From: Symsagittifera roscoffensis
Taxonomy: Eukaryota > Xenacoelomorpha > Acoela > Convolutidae
DNA: 64,000 bases
Reading direction: 5' to 3'
Assembly (NCBI RefSeq): GCF_963678635.1
Contig: NC_087066.1
Location: forward strand, 57,554,312 to 57,618,311
Within the stretch, counting starts at the first letter, position 1; each line of letters starts with the position of its first letter. Under the pieces are notes generated by a model. It ran no database searches, was not told the origin of the DNA, and saw only the letters and a program-made list of their open reading frames with translations. Below, one piece after another: positions 11,701-23,700 of the stretch. Position numbers and translations under genes: made by a program.

Positions 11701-14700
11701 AGCGTTATTTGAAATTTTCTGCTTTTGGAGGAATTATTTTTAAAGATAGAGAAAGAGAGTTTAGAAGTTCCAGCTAATATTCATATTGTATATTTGTGTA
11801 CTTTGCTCTTTGTGATATTCGGTTTTTTTTTCATAAGATAAATGCCTCATCTTCTATCCGAAATTAAAATTCGATTTTTTTTCCAATTCATCAAACTGCT
11901 AGGTACGAAGTTAAGCTATCGAAGCTAGAGAATTGATTTTATTGGAAGCAATGTTCAAAGAATCACAAGGTTTTTTTAAAATTCCAAAATTCCTCATAAT
12001 TTCATGGCTTTGAGTTTAATGGTATTGAAAAAATCAGCGTATTAAACAAAACGCCTGTTGAAGTAGGCTCAAGTCTATGCTTGTAAAGTGACGATGAATC
12101 TAAGCCGCCTTTGCAGGTGATTGATCTGACGAGACAAGTAGAAGTGGAAGTGTACTATGAGGCCACCGACAAGGACCAGTACTTCGAGATGATGGCCAGG
12201 AAGAGCTACGAGTTCCAGAAGCGGATGGAAGAGTTGCAGAACAAACAACAGACGACCCAGTTCCCCCCAGCCAACCACAGTCTGGGAAACTCACTATCTT
12301 CTACGGGAGGCAGTAATTGCACCTCTAGTGCTCCAGCAAATGCATTGATGACAAATGATTCAAACTGCAGTTTACCCTCGGTAACATTTAAAAAAGGAAA
12401 TTTTGCAATATTATGCTAGAAACGGTACCTCTTTCAGAGAGTACATGATTTTGTTCCTTCCAATAATTTCCACTCCGCTCCGATGTACTCTCTTATTAAT
12501 GACCTATATTGGTCTAGTTAAATGTGAATTAGCGGCTGACTCTGAATTTTCGCCTACCGAGAAAATGTTTATTGCAATTATTCCATTTCAATTTAGTTTT
12601 GATGTGTTTAGAATCACATGGGCAACAAAGATGTGGGCGTGAGCTCGAATGGTTCCATTCTGTCTTCGCTGTTGAACAACAGTCGAGACTCCTCGTCTCG
12701 GGGACCTCTGGTGTCCACAACTTCGGCAACCTTGTGCTCCACCTCCTTCACTGCGACAACTAACTCCTCTCATGTCCCGTCGGCGGACTCATCTAGTGCC
12801 TCTCATTCACTCGACCAACCAATCACAGCCTCTTCCTCCTCCTCCTCTTCTTCGTCACTAGTTATAAATAATAACACACAAGTGACTAGTAGCTCCAACT
12901 CATCTCTCTCTTCATCCGTAAGCAATTCCTTCGCTCATGATGCGAGTACAAATAGCAGTTTAAACAGTGTCCAGGAGTCGCATGGCGGCGAAGATTCAAA
13001 TGAAAACGCAGCTGTAAAGAACGAACCCATTAAGGTAAGAACGACATTCGCTTGGTTGCCCTTCGGAAGTTACTAGTGCGGAAAATATGTATTACTTCGA
13101 TTGACATCAAGTTCATTCGTTGTGTAGTGCAGCCAGTGAATATATTTGTTCAATATCGGATCTCAATTATGTAAAAAAAGTATATTGGTTAAAGATTGTT
13201 TCTAAATATCCAAATGGACTCTCAGTTCGATTCTTAAATGAACATAGAAGAATTCATCGCAGTTAATGTTCTGTAAAAATTTGAAATTTTTTTGTGAAAG
13301 TTGCAAGTAAATTGTTTGACCACTATCCAACCTGCTTTTGTGAATACATAATATGAAATTTTTTGAAGCCGACAGATTTCAACAACTACTATATATTTTA
13401 GGACGAGCCTATGGACACAACCCAGGCAAAAGAATCTGCCCCTAGAATCAAAGAGGAGCCTATGGTGAGACTAAAAATGTGTTTACTATTTATTACCCTT
13501 GCGATGAGCAAGGTTATTGCTATCCGATACTACACTTTCCCCCGTAAACAACTTTGTTCACAGATTGGTAATTTCAGTAGGAAATGTAAATTTCACATCT
13601 GACATGCTCAATTTCAAGAAATTCAACTACAACTATCATCATTTAAGAAGTGATTAGGCAAAGACTGTTTCAGGTTGTAATTAATTTTTCAAAAAACAAT
13701 TTCTTAAATTTTTTTCGGGTTCGTGGTTTTTGCCCTAGTTTCTGTCGGTTTATTTTCCGGTTTTTCTAAACACATTTTTTATCCTGTGGGGTATTTGGTT
13801 CACTTTTTAAATCATAGGTTTTTTCCAATTTGAACAGTTTTGTTTACTACAACTGAAAATTCAGTAATTTGTAAATTTACCAAGTCTAATTTTCCGTTAT
13901 TTTTTTCATCTTTTTTAAGAGTAATGAACGTGGCGAGTGCTCTTATACAGGTCTTTTTTTGTTTTGTTTTTTTTTTTTCAGGAAAAAGTCTTCAGGAAAT
14001 TTGTTCACGCTCGGTTTTGATTTTTCGCGGTTTGACTTATGATTTCTTTTTATATTCAGTACATTTCTTTTCTTAAAAGAAAGGCAAACTCCACAATCGA
14101 ACAGCCAAATTGTAGACGTCACGAAAAACGTGATCAACTTCTAATTTCGAAAATTGAAATGAATTATCAGATATCCAAGCGAAATAAAAGTTTTACATAT
14201 TGATCCAGTTTTCTCAAATTGGATTAATTTTAACAAAAAGTGTCCATCATAAATTGTTCTACAAATTCAACGAGCTTTAAGGCTATCTATTTTTTTCGAA
14301 ATTCAAAAGATTTTATGTTTCTTTGCGTTCATTACTCTTTTCACACTGTCAGCTGGCTATGTTTTTTTAAAAATTATTTAAGCAGATTGTTATTTCGGCC
14401 TAGTCATATTATATTGCATAATTTCGAGGGCATAATATATTCGTATAGGATTTTTTTGATTAGTGTAGATGTCGTAAAAACTTTTAAACTTTTTTCATGA
14501 ATTTTTTTATGACAACAGTATTGTTTTCGGCTCATTAGGTTTCGACTCAAAGTTTGTCGCATTTGTTGCCGCTCGGTGAATGATTTCCAATTTTTCTAAA
14601 GCTGTTTATAAACGTCATCCGATACAACCATGAAGTTTTTGTAGCTGTAGTTTTCAAACTTTTTCGAGTGATTTCAACTTCATTTGTCTGAATTTTTTTA

Positions 14701-17700
14701 CTCCTGATTTCCATTGACTATATTGTAGCGCAATGTGTAGCGCACTTCAAGTTTTTCAAGCAAGATCATTATTGGCTGTTGTTTTCTGCCACAGGTTTTC
14801 ATCAAGATGAGTTTTGGTTTGAAATAAACATTTGAACATTTCGGGTGTTGTTTTTGTTTTGATTGTTTCTTAAGTTCACTTCATTTCCTAAGTTGAAAAG
14901 ACGACAAACTCCACTATCGAACAAGCAAAAGTGTACAAGTCACAAAAAATGTGATCGATTACTAGTTTACAATGTGGATCAGTTTTCACGTTTTCCAGCG
15001 AAATAAAAGTTTTGCCTTTTGATCCAGTTTTCTCAAATTGGGTCAATTTTATTTGTCAAGCATCAATTGTTGTAGAGGCCATCTGTTTTTTTCTTCGAAA
15101 TTTAAAGGCTGAGATTTTTTTTCTTCAAAAAGCAAGTACGTTTTTTTTTCTGTTTCCCTGCGTCATGACTCTTATTCAACTGTCATTTTTGGCTTTGTTA
15201 CCGCTTGGTTAGTTTTCTTCCGATGCTAATTTTACATTCTGTTGTCTTGACAAGATTTTTTCAAAACTAGTTATATTCATTTGATGGATCTAATTTTTTC
15301 GACTTGCTCGATTTTTTTCGGCTTTGCGGCTTTCTTGTATTGTATTGCAAGTGGTACGGAACTCCGTGTCCCCTCTGTGGTTACATTGAATTGTTACCGA
15401 CGGTCATTTTTCAGGATTCTAACGTGAAAACAGAATCTTCGAGCGAATCTAAGGACGCTTGTGAAAAGAAATCGCCGGCTCAAACGACAACTTCAGACTC
15501 TCCTTCAAATGACATTAAAAAGGAGCCCGACGGGTCTTCCGAATTGAAATCCGAATGCAAGCAGTCTTTACCCGGAGTTATAAAACGATTCACTATTGAC
15601 GAAATACGACAATCATTGTGGCCGGTTCTGCAGCATATAATTGGGGTTCCGGAAAGCGAACCATTTCGAGTTCCTGTGGATTACAAGAGTCTGGGTCTGA
15701 CAGACTACCCGGAGGTGGTGAAGGAACCGATGGACATCTCGACCATCAGGAAGAACATGTTTGATGAAGAGAAGTACTGCGAGGATCCTTGGGGATTCAT
15801 ATCGCACATGCAGCTCATGTTTGCAAATGCATGGCTGTACAACAGGAAGGCAACCAAGATCTACAAAAGCACGACAAGGGTGAGAAGCTAATTTGGGAAA
15901 TCAGACGTGTACTTGGCAAGTTTTAGCTGTTGTAAAACAAGTTTTAACTGTTGTAAAAACTAGTTTTAGCGTTTTAAAAAAGCTTCCATCTGAGTTAGCA
16001 TAATTCATTTTCATGATAACAGGAAATTAGGTTTCAGTCAATTGTGGAAAATTGGAATTTAGAGAAATTTTGAACCGTAAATTAGTATCGCCTCAACGCT
16101 AAAGTAAATCTAGGAAAACTTTGTTTTCGATACAAGAGTTTCAGTATAACAACTCACTGACAGCAGAGATAGCCAAGAAGGTGTAATCAATACCGTGCAC
16201 CATAACACCGTGCACCATAATGAAAGGGTTACCTCGAATTTTGAACAGAAAGGTCCGAACATCCATCCTAATTGACGGATCATTTTTGTGTTTCAGCTCA
16301 GTGAAATTTTTTACGAGAAGATTGACGAAGCAATGCGTAGTCTGGGCTTCTGCTGCGGACAACATCTCACCTTCAGCCCCATCCCAATCTACTGTTACCA
16401 GAAGCTGTGCCATATTCCTAGGGACGCCAAGTACTATGTCTGGACGAACACGTCGCCTAAGACCGGTATCCTCAGTGAGAAGTACATCTATTGTAACAAG
16501 TGTTTCAATGAAACCTCCACTGGAATTGACTGCGATGAGTTCCCAGTTTCTGACGAACCAGGAGTGCCTGGCGCGCAAGTCCTCAACGTGCACAAAACTG
16601 CTTTCGAGCAAGTTACGAATAACAGCGTCGAGTCGGAGAAGTTCGTGAAATGCACAGGCTGCGGCCGGCATTGGCATGTGATCTGCGCTATGTATCAGCC
16701 GGCTATGGCGCCAGATTTCCACTGCCCTACGTGTCTTAGAGTGCAAGGCGTTGGCTCTGGATTTACCCTAAATCAGACACAAGAGTTGTCCAAGTATGCT
16801 GCTAGTCGTCTACCTACGAACAAGATGGCATCGTTTATTGAGCGAAGTGTAAATAAATTCCTTAAACCGAATGACTGCCCGCACGTCTCAATTCGGGTAC
16901 TGAGTTGTTCAACTAAAATGGCGGAGGTGCAGCCAAAAATGCAGTCCCGTTTTCCCGACTACCCCAAGCAGTTTCCCTACAGAAACAAAGCCTTGTTTGC
17001 CTTCACCCAAGTAGATAACAGAGATGTATGTATCTTCGGAATGACCGTACAAGAGTATGGCTCTGATTGTCCACAGCCCAACACAAGGTATGGAGAACTA
17101 TGATCTTAAAAGATACTTATCAAATGCCCATGATATGATTAATATTCACTTATCGAGATCCTGTATAAGTGTCAATCAACGGAGTGATAACACTTTACAT
17201 AGGTCGTGTTAATTTTATTTTAGCGATTTGACTTTTGATTTATTTTTGAGTTCAATTCAAATGAATTTGCTAAAAGGAAGGCAACTTACGGTCTTCAATA
17301 AAAAGTCGAAATGGCAAGCGAAGAAACATAAATGACTTTAAGGTTCAAACCGAGATGTCAATTTTCAGGTTTTGCAACGTAATAAAAAAATACCTACTGG
17401 TCCATTTTTCTCAATTGGGATAGTTTTAATCTTAAAAGTGGCAAACATAAACGATTCTTGAAGATAGAAGAGCTTTAAGTTGAAAATTACTTTGAAGTTT
17501 GGCTGTTGGACAATTTGAAAAAGTTTATTTTTGTTTTTTTTTCTCATTTGGTTCGTCAAAACTTTTGCAATTGCCTGTTTTTCTATTTTGGCAATTGAGC
17601 TTTGTATAGAAAAAAGTTATTTTTCATCGCGAGGCTCGTTTTTTTTCGGAATGATTTTTAAAGAATATGAGCACTTGCGAAGCGAGTATATTAGAACGAA

Positions 17701-20700
17701 CCTTCTTTTTTTCCCAATCTAAGTCGCAATTATTGGTGCCACGTTTGGGGCTTCTTTACAGCTTTTTCATAGCATGTGCTTTGACATTCGAATAGTAATA
17801 AGTTAACATAGTTGATGCATTTTTAATTCATCAAATGAACCGAATAAAGTGATTTATTTAAAACAAAATAACAATAATGAAAACTCGATTTCAGTTTATA
17901 CCTATGTGCCTTTATGATTTGCGTTTTGTTAAATGCTAAGTTAGTGTGGATGCCTTCAGTTTGTTATATTCCAAATTATTACTTGCGTTTTCGATTTTTT
18001 TCGACTTAGCGGTTTTCTTGTTTTTTATCGGAAGTGGTCCGAAGATCAGCTTTGCCTCTGTTTACACATTTGTGAGATAGTAGCAATGTGCCTACCTGAT
18101 TTTGATCTCAATTGAGAATTTTATTGGCAAAATTAAGTTTGGTTTCAACAATTTCAAACGTCTTGTGTTTTAGGGAAAACAGTAACACCTATTCGTACAT
18201 CTCTTGAATTAGAAGCACCTCTATTTTAGTTTTGCCTCTGTTTACACATTTGTGAGATATTAGCAATGTGCCTACCTGATTTTGCTCTCAATTGAGAATT
18301 TTATTGGCAAAATTAAGTTTGGTTTCAACAATTTCAAACGTCTTGTGTTTTAGGGAAAACAGTAACACCTATTCGTAAATCTCTTGAATTAGAAGCACCT
18401 CTATTTAAGTTTTGAAGCGTACAGCAGTAGTTTCATCTGTTTTATCGGGTGATAGGTTTTTCAGCAGGCTGGTTTTAGCAGACCGATATTTTAGCAGGCT
18501 CATAACAATCAGAAAATCAAAACGCTAACTACAAATGAAGTATTGGCAAGTAGCCACCGCTTGCTCCGTTGCGCTTACATTCGACACGAGTGGTGTTGTG
18601 CGTGTGAATCATTGCTCGCCGCTAATTGGGATGCTTCTGTGTTTGAAAATATTATTGTTTCGTTTCAAACTAAGCGTCTTTTTACGCCAGTCAATCAGAG
18701 ATGCGTCAGTTGTAATAGGTTGGTCTGCTGAAATTTCATTTTTATGCTACAATTAGTCGTAAAAATTCGTAAGCGTGGAGAAGAGAGGGAGGGGTGGTTG
18801 GGATTTTAAGGCGGGTGAGGGTTAGGAAAAGTGCCTGGAAATTTTAGCCAGTTTTAAATAGTTTGTGCAAAGTTTCTATTTTTTTTAATGCGTAGCGTAG
18901 GTAGAAAAGAAACTGGCGCAAAAATCATCAAATTGATTTGAGGAATGCTAAATGATTTGAATTCAACGTTTATACGCAAAATTTTTAATTTTTTTTAAAG
19001 TTGGGGCAAGTATACTAAATTGAACAAAATTTGAAAAAAAACAGTCTTGTAATTTGAAAAAAAAAATCAGTTAAATGGTTTCGGTTCAATTCAATATCCA
19101 TACGCGAAATTTTAATTTTTTCAATGTTGGGGCAAGTATACTAAATTGAACAAAATTTGAAAAAAAACAGTCTTGTAATTTGAAAAAAAAAATCAGTTAA
19201 ATGGTTTCGGTTCAATTCAATGTCCATACGCAAAATTTTAATTTTTTCAACGTTGGGACAAGTATACTAAATTGAACAAAATTTGAAAAAAAACAGTCTG
19301 GTAATTTGAAAAAAAAATCAGTTAAATGGTTTTGGCATTTTTAGTTTCTATATTTTTTTTTGGAAAAAGATAGCTCTGCGAAAAGGTGTTAATTTGCTAG
19401 GTGGTTAGGTCTTGCTGAAATTTATTCACCAAGTGAGGAGGAACTTGGCATTCGGACGTGTTTTTGTTCTTTTTTCTACGCAAAATCAAGTGCCACAAAT
19501 AGTCTTCAGATGTCATCGAGTGATCAACTATATCAAAGCTAGTTCAGTCTTGATTAAATCAATATCGAAAAATTTCCACGTTTTTTGCATTTTAGTCGAA
19601 TTTAAAGAAAGAGTCTTTATCCACTTCGACAATGAACCTAATATTTTCTGTGTCAAAGATTTTTAAAAAGCTAATGTTTGCTTGTTGTAGAAACTTCTGT
19701 TACAAAATATTTTGTGACAGAAACTTCTGTCACAAAATTTCAAAAGTGTTGAAACCAATGTTTATAATCACTGAAATATTGACCACTGTTTTTTTGTCAA
19801 GAAAACAGTGGTCAGATAGTTCGCTGCTACTTGCACAGTAACTGGCTACTATTTTTGAGTATAAAATTGTCTAAAAAATGACGAAAAAAGGTCAAAAAAT
19901 GACTGAATACCAAAAGAAAATCGATACAGCTTAATATTCTCGGATAGTTAGCAATCACACTAATTTGCGTAGACACTTGTAAAAGTCTTTTAAAATCAGT
20001 TGTTTACTTCGTTGCCTTGCGTTTATTAGGTTTTTTGAGTTTTTTTGATATGTAATGAGCTGATGACAAGTGTTGTCAACACGGATATCCACAAACTGTG
20101 TGCGGAAAGGCTTTGGACTCGTCAATAATGAGTGTGCTTTTGTTTAGACGGGTGTATCTATCCTACTTGGACAGTGTCTTTTTCTTCGAGCCGCGCAGGC
20201 TGAGGACAGCTTTATACCACCGCATCCTCATCGCTTACTTCGACTACTGCAAGCAACTCGGATACGACTACGCCCATATATGGGCATGTCCTCCGGGCGA
20301 GGGAGACGACTACATATTCCACTGTCACCCGATTGAACAGAAAACACCGAAGCCTAAAAGACTGCAGGACTGGTACAAGCAAATGTTGGATCTAGCACAG
20401 GACGAGGGCAGCATTGAGAACTACAGAGATGTGCAAAGGGCATGTGAAGACGCAAACCCAAACGGGTTCACGTCGGCAACACAGCTGCCCTACTTTGAGG
20501 GTGACTACTGGCCGAAGGTTCTGGAGGACCTGATCACGCAAGTGGGCGACAAGGCCACAGCCAACAATAGCAACTGTTCCACTTCTTCGGCTAATAGCAT
20601 AGGTGGTACGAATGGGGTGGGCACGATCGAAGAAGAGATCCATAGTGTGGAGAGTGACCCCGCCATGACCCCTGGAGCCCAGGAAGGAGACGTCGGCGCC

Positions 20701-23700
20701 AATCCTCCCTCAGCTGATCACATGGTAAGTATAGTCTGTTCATCGTGTCATACATTTATACTCACTACCCATTATACACAACTCTAATAATTGTTGCTTC
20801 TGAGCAACAAAAAACTAATTCAGTCCCGAATAGCTTCTTGTTTTCAGAAAAGAGAGTTTAACGGTTTTCAACTGAAACGCTTCTTAAGCAAGCAAATAGG
20901 GTTGAAGGAATTGAAAATGATTTAGTTGCTGTTACTTGAAATCGATATTTTTTTGCAGCAACAATCGTGTGGAACCCCAAATCCCCAAAACGTAGATGAA
21001 GTTGCTTCCACGCCCCCTTCAAATATGACTGCAGACAATGTCTCCAGTACAAATAACAATTCGACCGACAAATCGCAGAAGCAGCCGCAGAGAAAGAAAA
21101 GCAAAAAATGGAGTGGAAACTCAAGTAGTCGACACAAACAACGAAAGCAAGCTACTCTAGACTTAACAGAAAAGGTCATACAAAACATGAACTCGTGTCG
21201 TGATAGTTTCTTCACAATAAAGCTGCAGACATTCAAGCAAGATCCCGAAAATGGTTCAGACTGCGAAAGGTCACCGACAGTAGCCTCGAAGTCGGAAAAC
21301 CAAACCAGGAAAGGAATCCAGGACCCGGATCCTGATGTACACTATGAAATGATGGAAGGGCGCGACTCTTTTCTCCACATGTCACGCGAGAAATACTGGG
21401 AGTTCTCGTCTCTACGACGAGCCAGATACTCAACTATGTGCATGTTGCACGAACTACACACTGCCGGAAACTCACTGTGCCCAGATTCGAAGAAAGATGG
21501 CCAAAATGCAAAGGCAGATGGTTCCCAGGGATCTGCGACCGGAAAGTCTGCCGGGACATCAAAGGCGGAGATGATGAACCAGTACATCAAAGTAATGGTG
21601 CACGCTACTACATGCAGGAATGCGAACTGTATGAACCCTCCGCAATGTGGACAGTTCAAGAAGCTTTTGTCTCACATGAAGACCTGTTCACAGAGGAACA
21701 GTCAGCAGAAAACAAGTGGGGGTACAAGTAAAACAAACCATAGCTGTCCCCAGTGCACTAACCTGTTCAAGATGTTCATCAAGCACGCAGAGACGTGCAA
21801 CAAAGGAACGCAGCCTTGCTCAGTGCCATATTGTCAAGACATAAGGCGCAGAAACAGTAGGCAAGACTTAATGCTGCGACGACGAATGGCAATGATGATG
21901 CAAAGAACGAATAGCAGTACCAGCAACAACGCGCCATCTACTCCAACTGGACCGAGCGGCGCTAATTCACCAGTGAGCAATAACAACGGCTATCTGAATT
22001 CCCAGCCCCGCACACCCTATGCTCCCAGTCCTATTTCTGTGAAAGATCAATCGCTGCAACAAAACTCCGCGCAAAACGGGCCAGCAAACTGTCAACAGCC
22101 AACGGCGTCTTCAGACGCTTCTATAGCGTCTTCCGCATCTATAGGTCTATCGAGACCGAGTCAACCTCTTCAAACCGGCAACAGCAACCCTCCGCCAGGG
22201 GCTCTAGAAGCTGCCCAGAGAGTAAGTTCGCTTCATAAATTAAAAAATTATCTTAGCCTATGAGGACACAGCGTTTCCATAGGTTCCCTAATTGCTAGAT
22301 GTAGAATGGGAGTTATAATTGGACCACTGTCAAAAGGGTATCCTAAGTTTATGGAGAAAAAATTTGGATGGCAGTAAATAATCTTATATTCTGTTTATTA
22401 GGTAAAGAATGAAGTGTTAGTCACTGATATAGGTTTTGTTCAGGAAAAGTTGGTCCATAGATTTCTTTAAAAGTTAAGCTCATTTCCTTTTTAAAAGTAT
22501 CAAACAGCAAGAATGGAAAGGTCACGAGAAACGTGATCGACTTCTATTTTGATAAATGGCCCAAAAAATTACTTTTGATCCAGTTTTCTCTAAATGGCAT
22601 AACTTTACAAAAAAGATGCCAACTATGATCAATTTTTGAAAATAAAATAACTGTCTGTTGTCTATTTTATGCTATGTTAAGGCAAAAACGATGGCTGCCA
22701 TGCAATCTTCCACGCAGATGAGTGTCTATGGACCAATGGCAGGAGGAGGCGGCGCCAGTTCTGTCACAGGTCCCACATCTGGTATGCCCTACAATCCTAT
22801 TCCCATCTCCTCCATTGGTTCTCTTCCGTCATATCAGCACCAGCAGCAAACCAACTCCCCTTCAATGGCTCCCCCTCTTCAGTCCATGGCCGCAGCTGCC
22901 GGCGCCATACAGGACCACTCCATGATGTACCACCACTCTAACCATCCCGGGGCGATGGACACATCAGGACCCAATGGGGGCGCAATGTACATGAATGGCC
23001 CTGTAGTGTCCTCTTATGGACCCCATGGACAACAAATGATGATGATGTCACCACATCAGGGAATGATGAGGGCAACGAGCAGCGGAGCTATGTATTACCA
23101 GACACCCAATGGCCAAATGCAGATGGCCCAAATGCAAATGGGTAAGTTGAGTAAAAAGTCAAACGATTTTATTCAGTGTCAATCAACGAAGTGAAGACAC
23201 TTATTTACAGTGATTTATTACACCGCTTCGCCCAGCTGTTAAAATATGTAATTCGTTTAGGTCATCCTATGCGAGGCACCATGATGCGTGGCCCCATGCC
23301 AGGGATGAATATTGTAGGAGGACACCCTGTCCATGCTTCCCAGATGATAATGAGCAATGCCTACGGGGGTCCACAATTTGCTGGTGGACATCCTCAGGCC
23401 TGGAGACCGGGAATGGCAGGCGGAACTGGCCAACACCCCTCCCGAATGCAGATGCACCCCTCAATGGTAGGAATGCGCGCCCAAGTTCCAGCTAGTATGA
23501 TGATGATGCAGCAAACCGGTGCTTCTCATGGACCTTCGGGACAACCAATGGGACCTGGAGGCGATGCCTCCCAACACCAGCAGAAATATCTGGGAAGTGC
23601 ACCTCAGTCCATGAACCAAAACCCCCAAGTTTCGGGGAACTCTTTTGTAAATGGGACATCAGTTGGTCCCAATCCTAACTCGTCTGGCAACGCGGCGCCA

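Larger units (their letters stand above)
17088..20147 (+). other. CBP intron 10 with tandem duplications and hairpins
   Basis: This 3.1-kb intron contains a GATCCAGTTTTCTCAAATTG-type module (about 17385-17480), a degenerate hairpin near 18030 and a 180-bp direct tandem duplication (18051-18410). A three-copy A+T-rich repeat (18966-19335) and two perfect hairpins (19709-19738 and 19781-19813) follow. I see no gene in it. The acceptor CTTTTGTTTAG restores the frame exactly. Confidence 0.7.

Noticed and set aside
16141-16746. 201-codon minus-strand frame opposite CBP exon 10
   Set aside because: It is antisense to well-supported RING/PHD/HAT coding sequence and shows no domain; a shadow frame.
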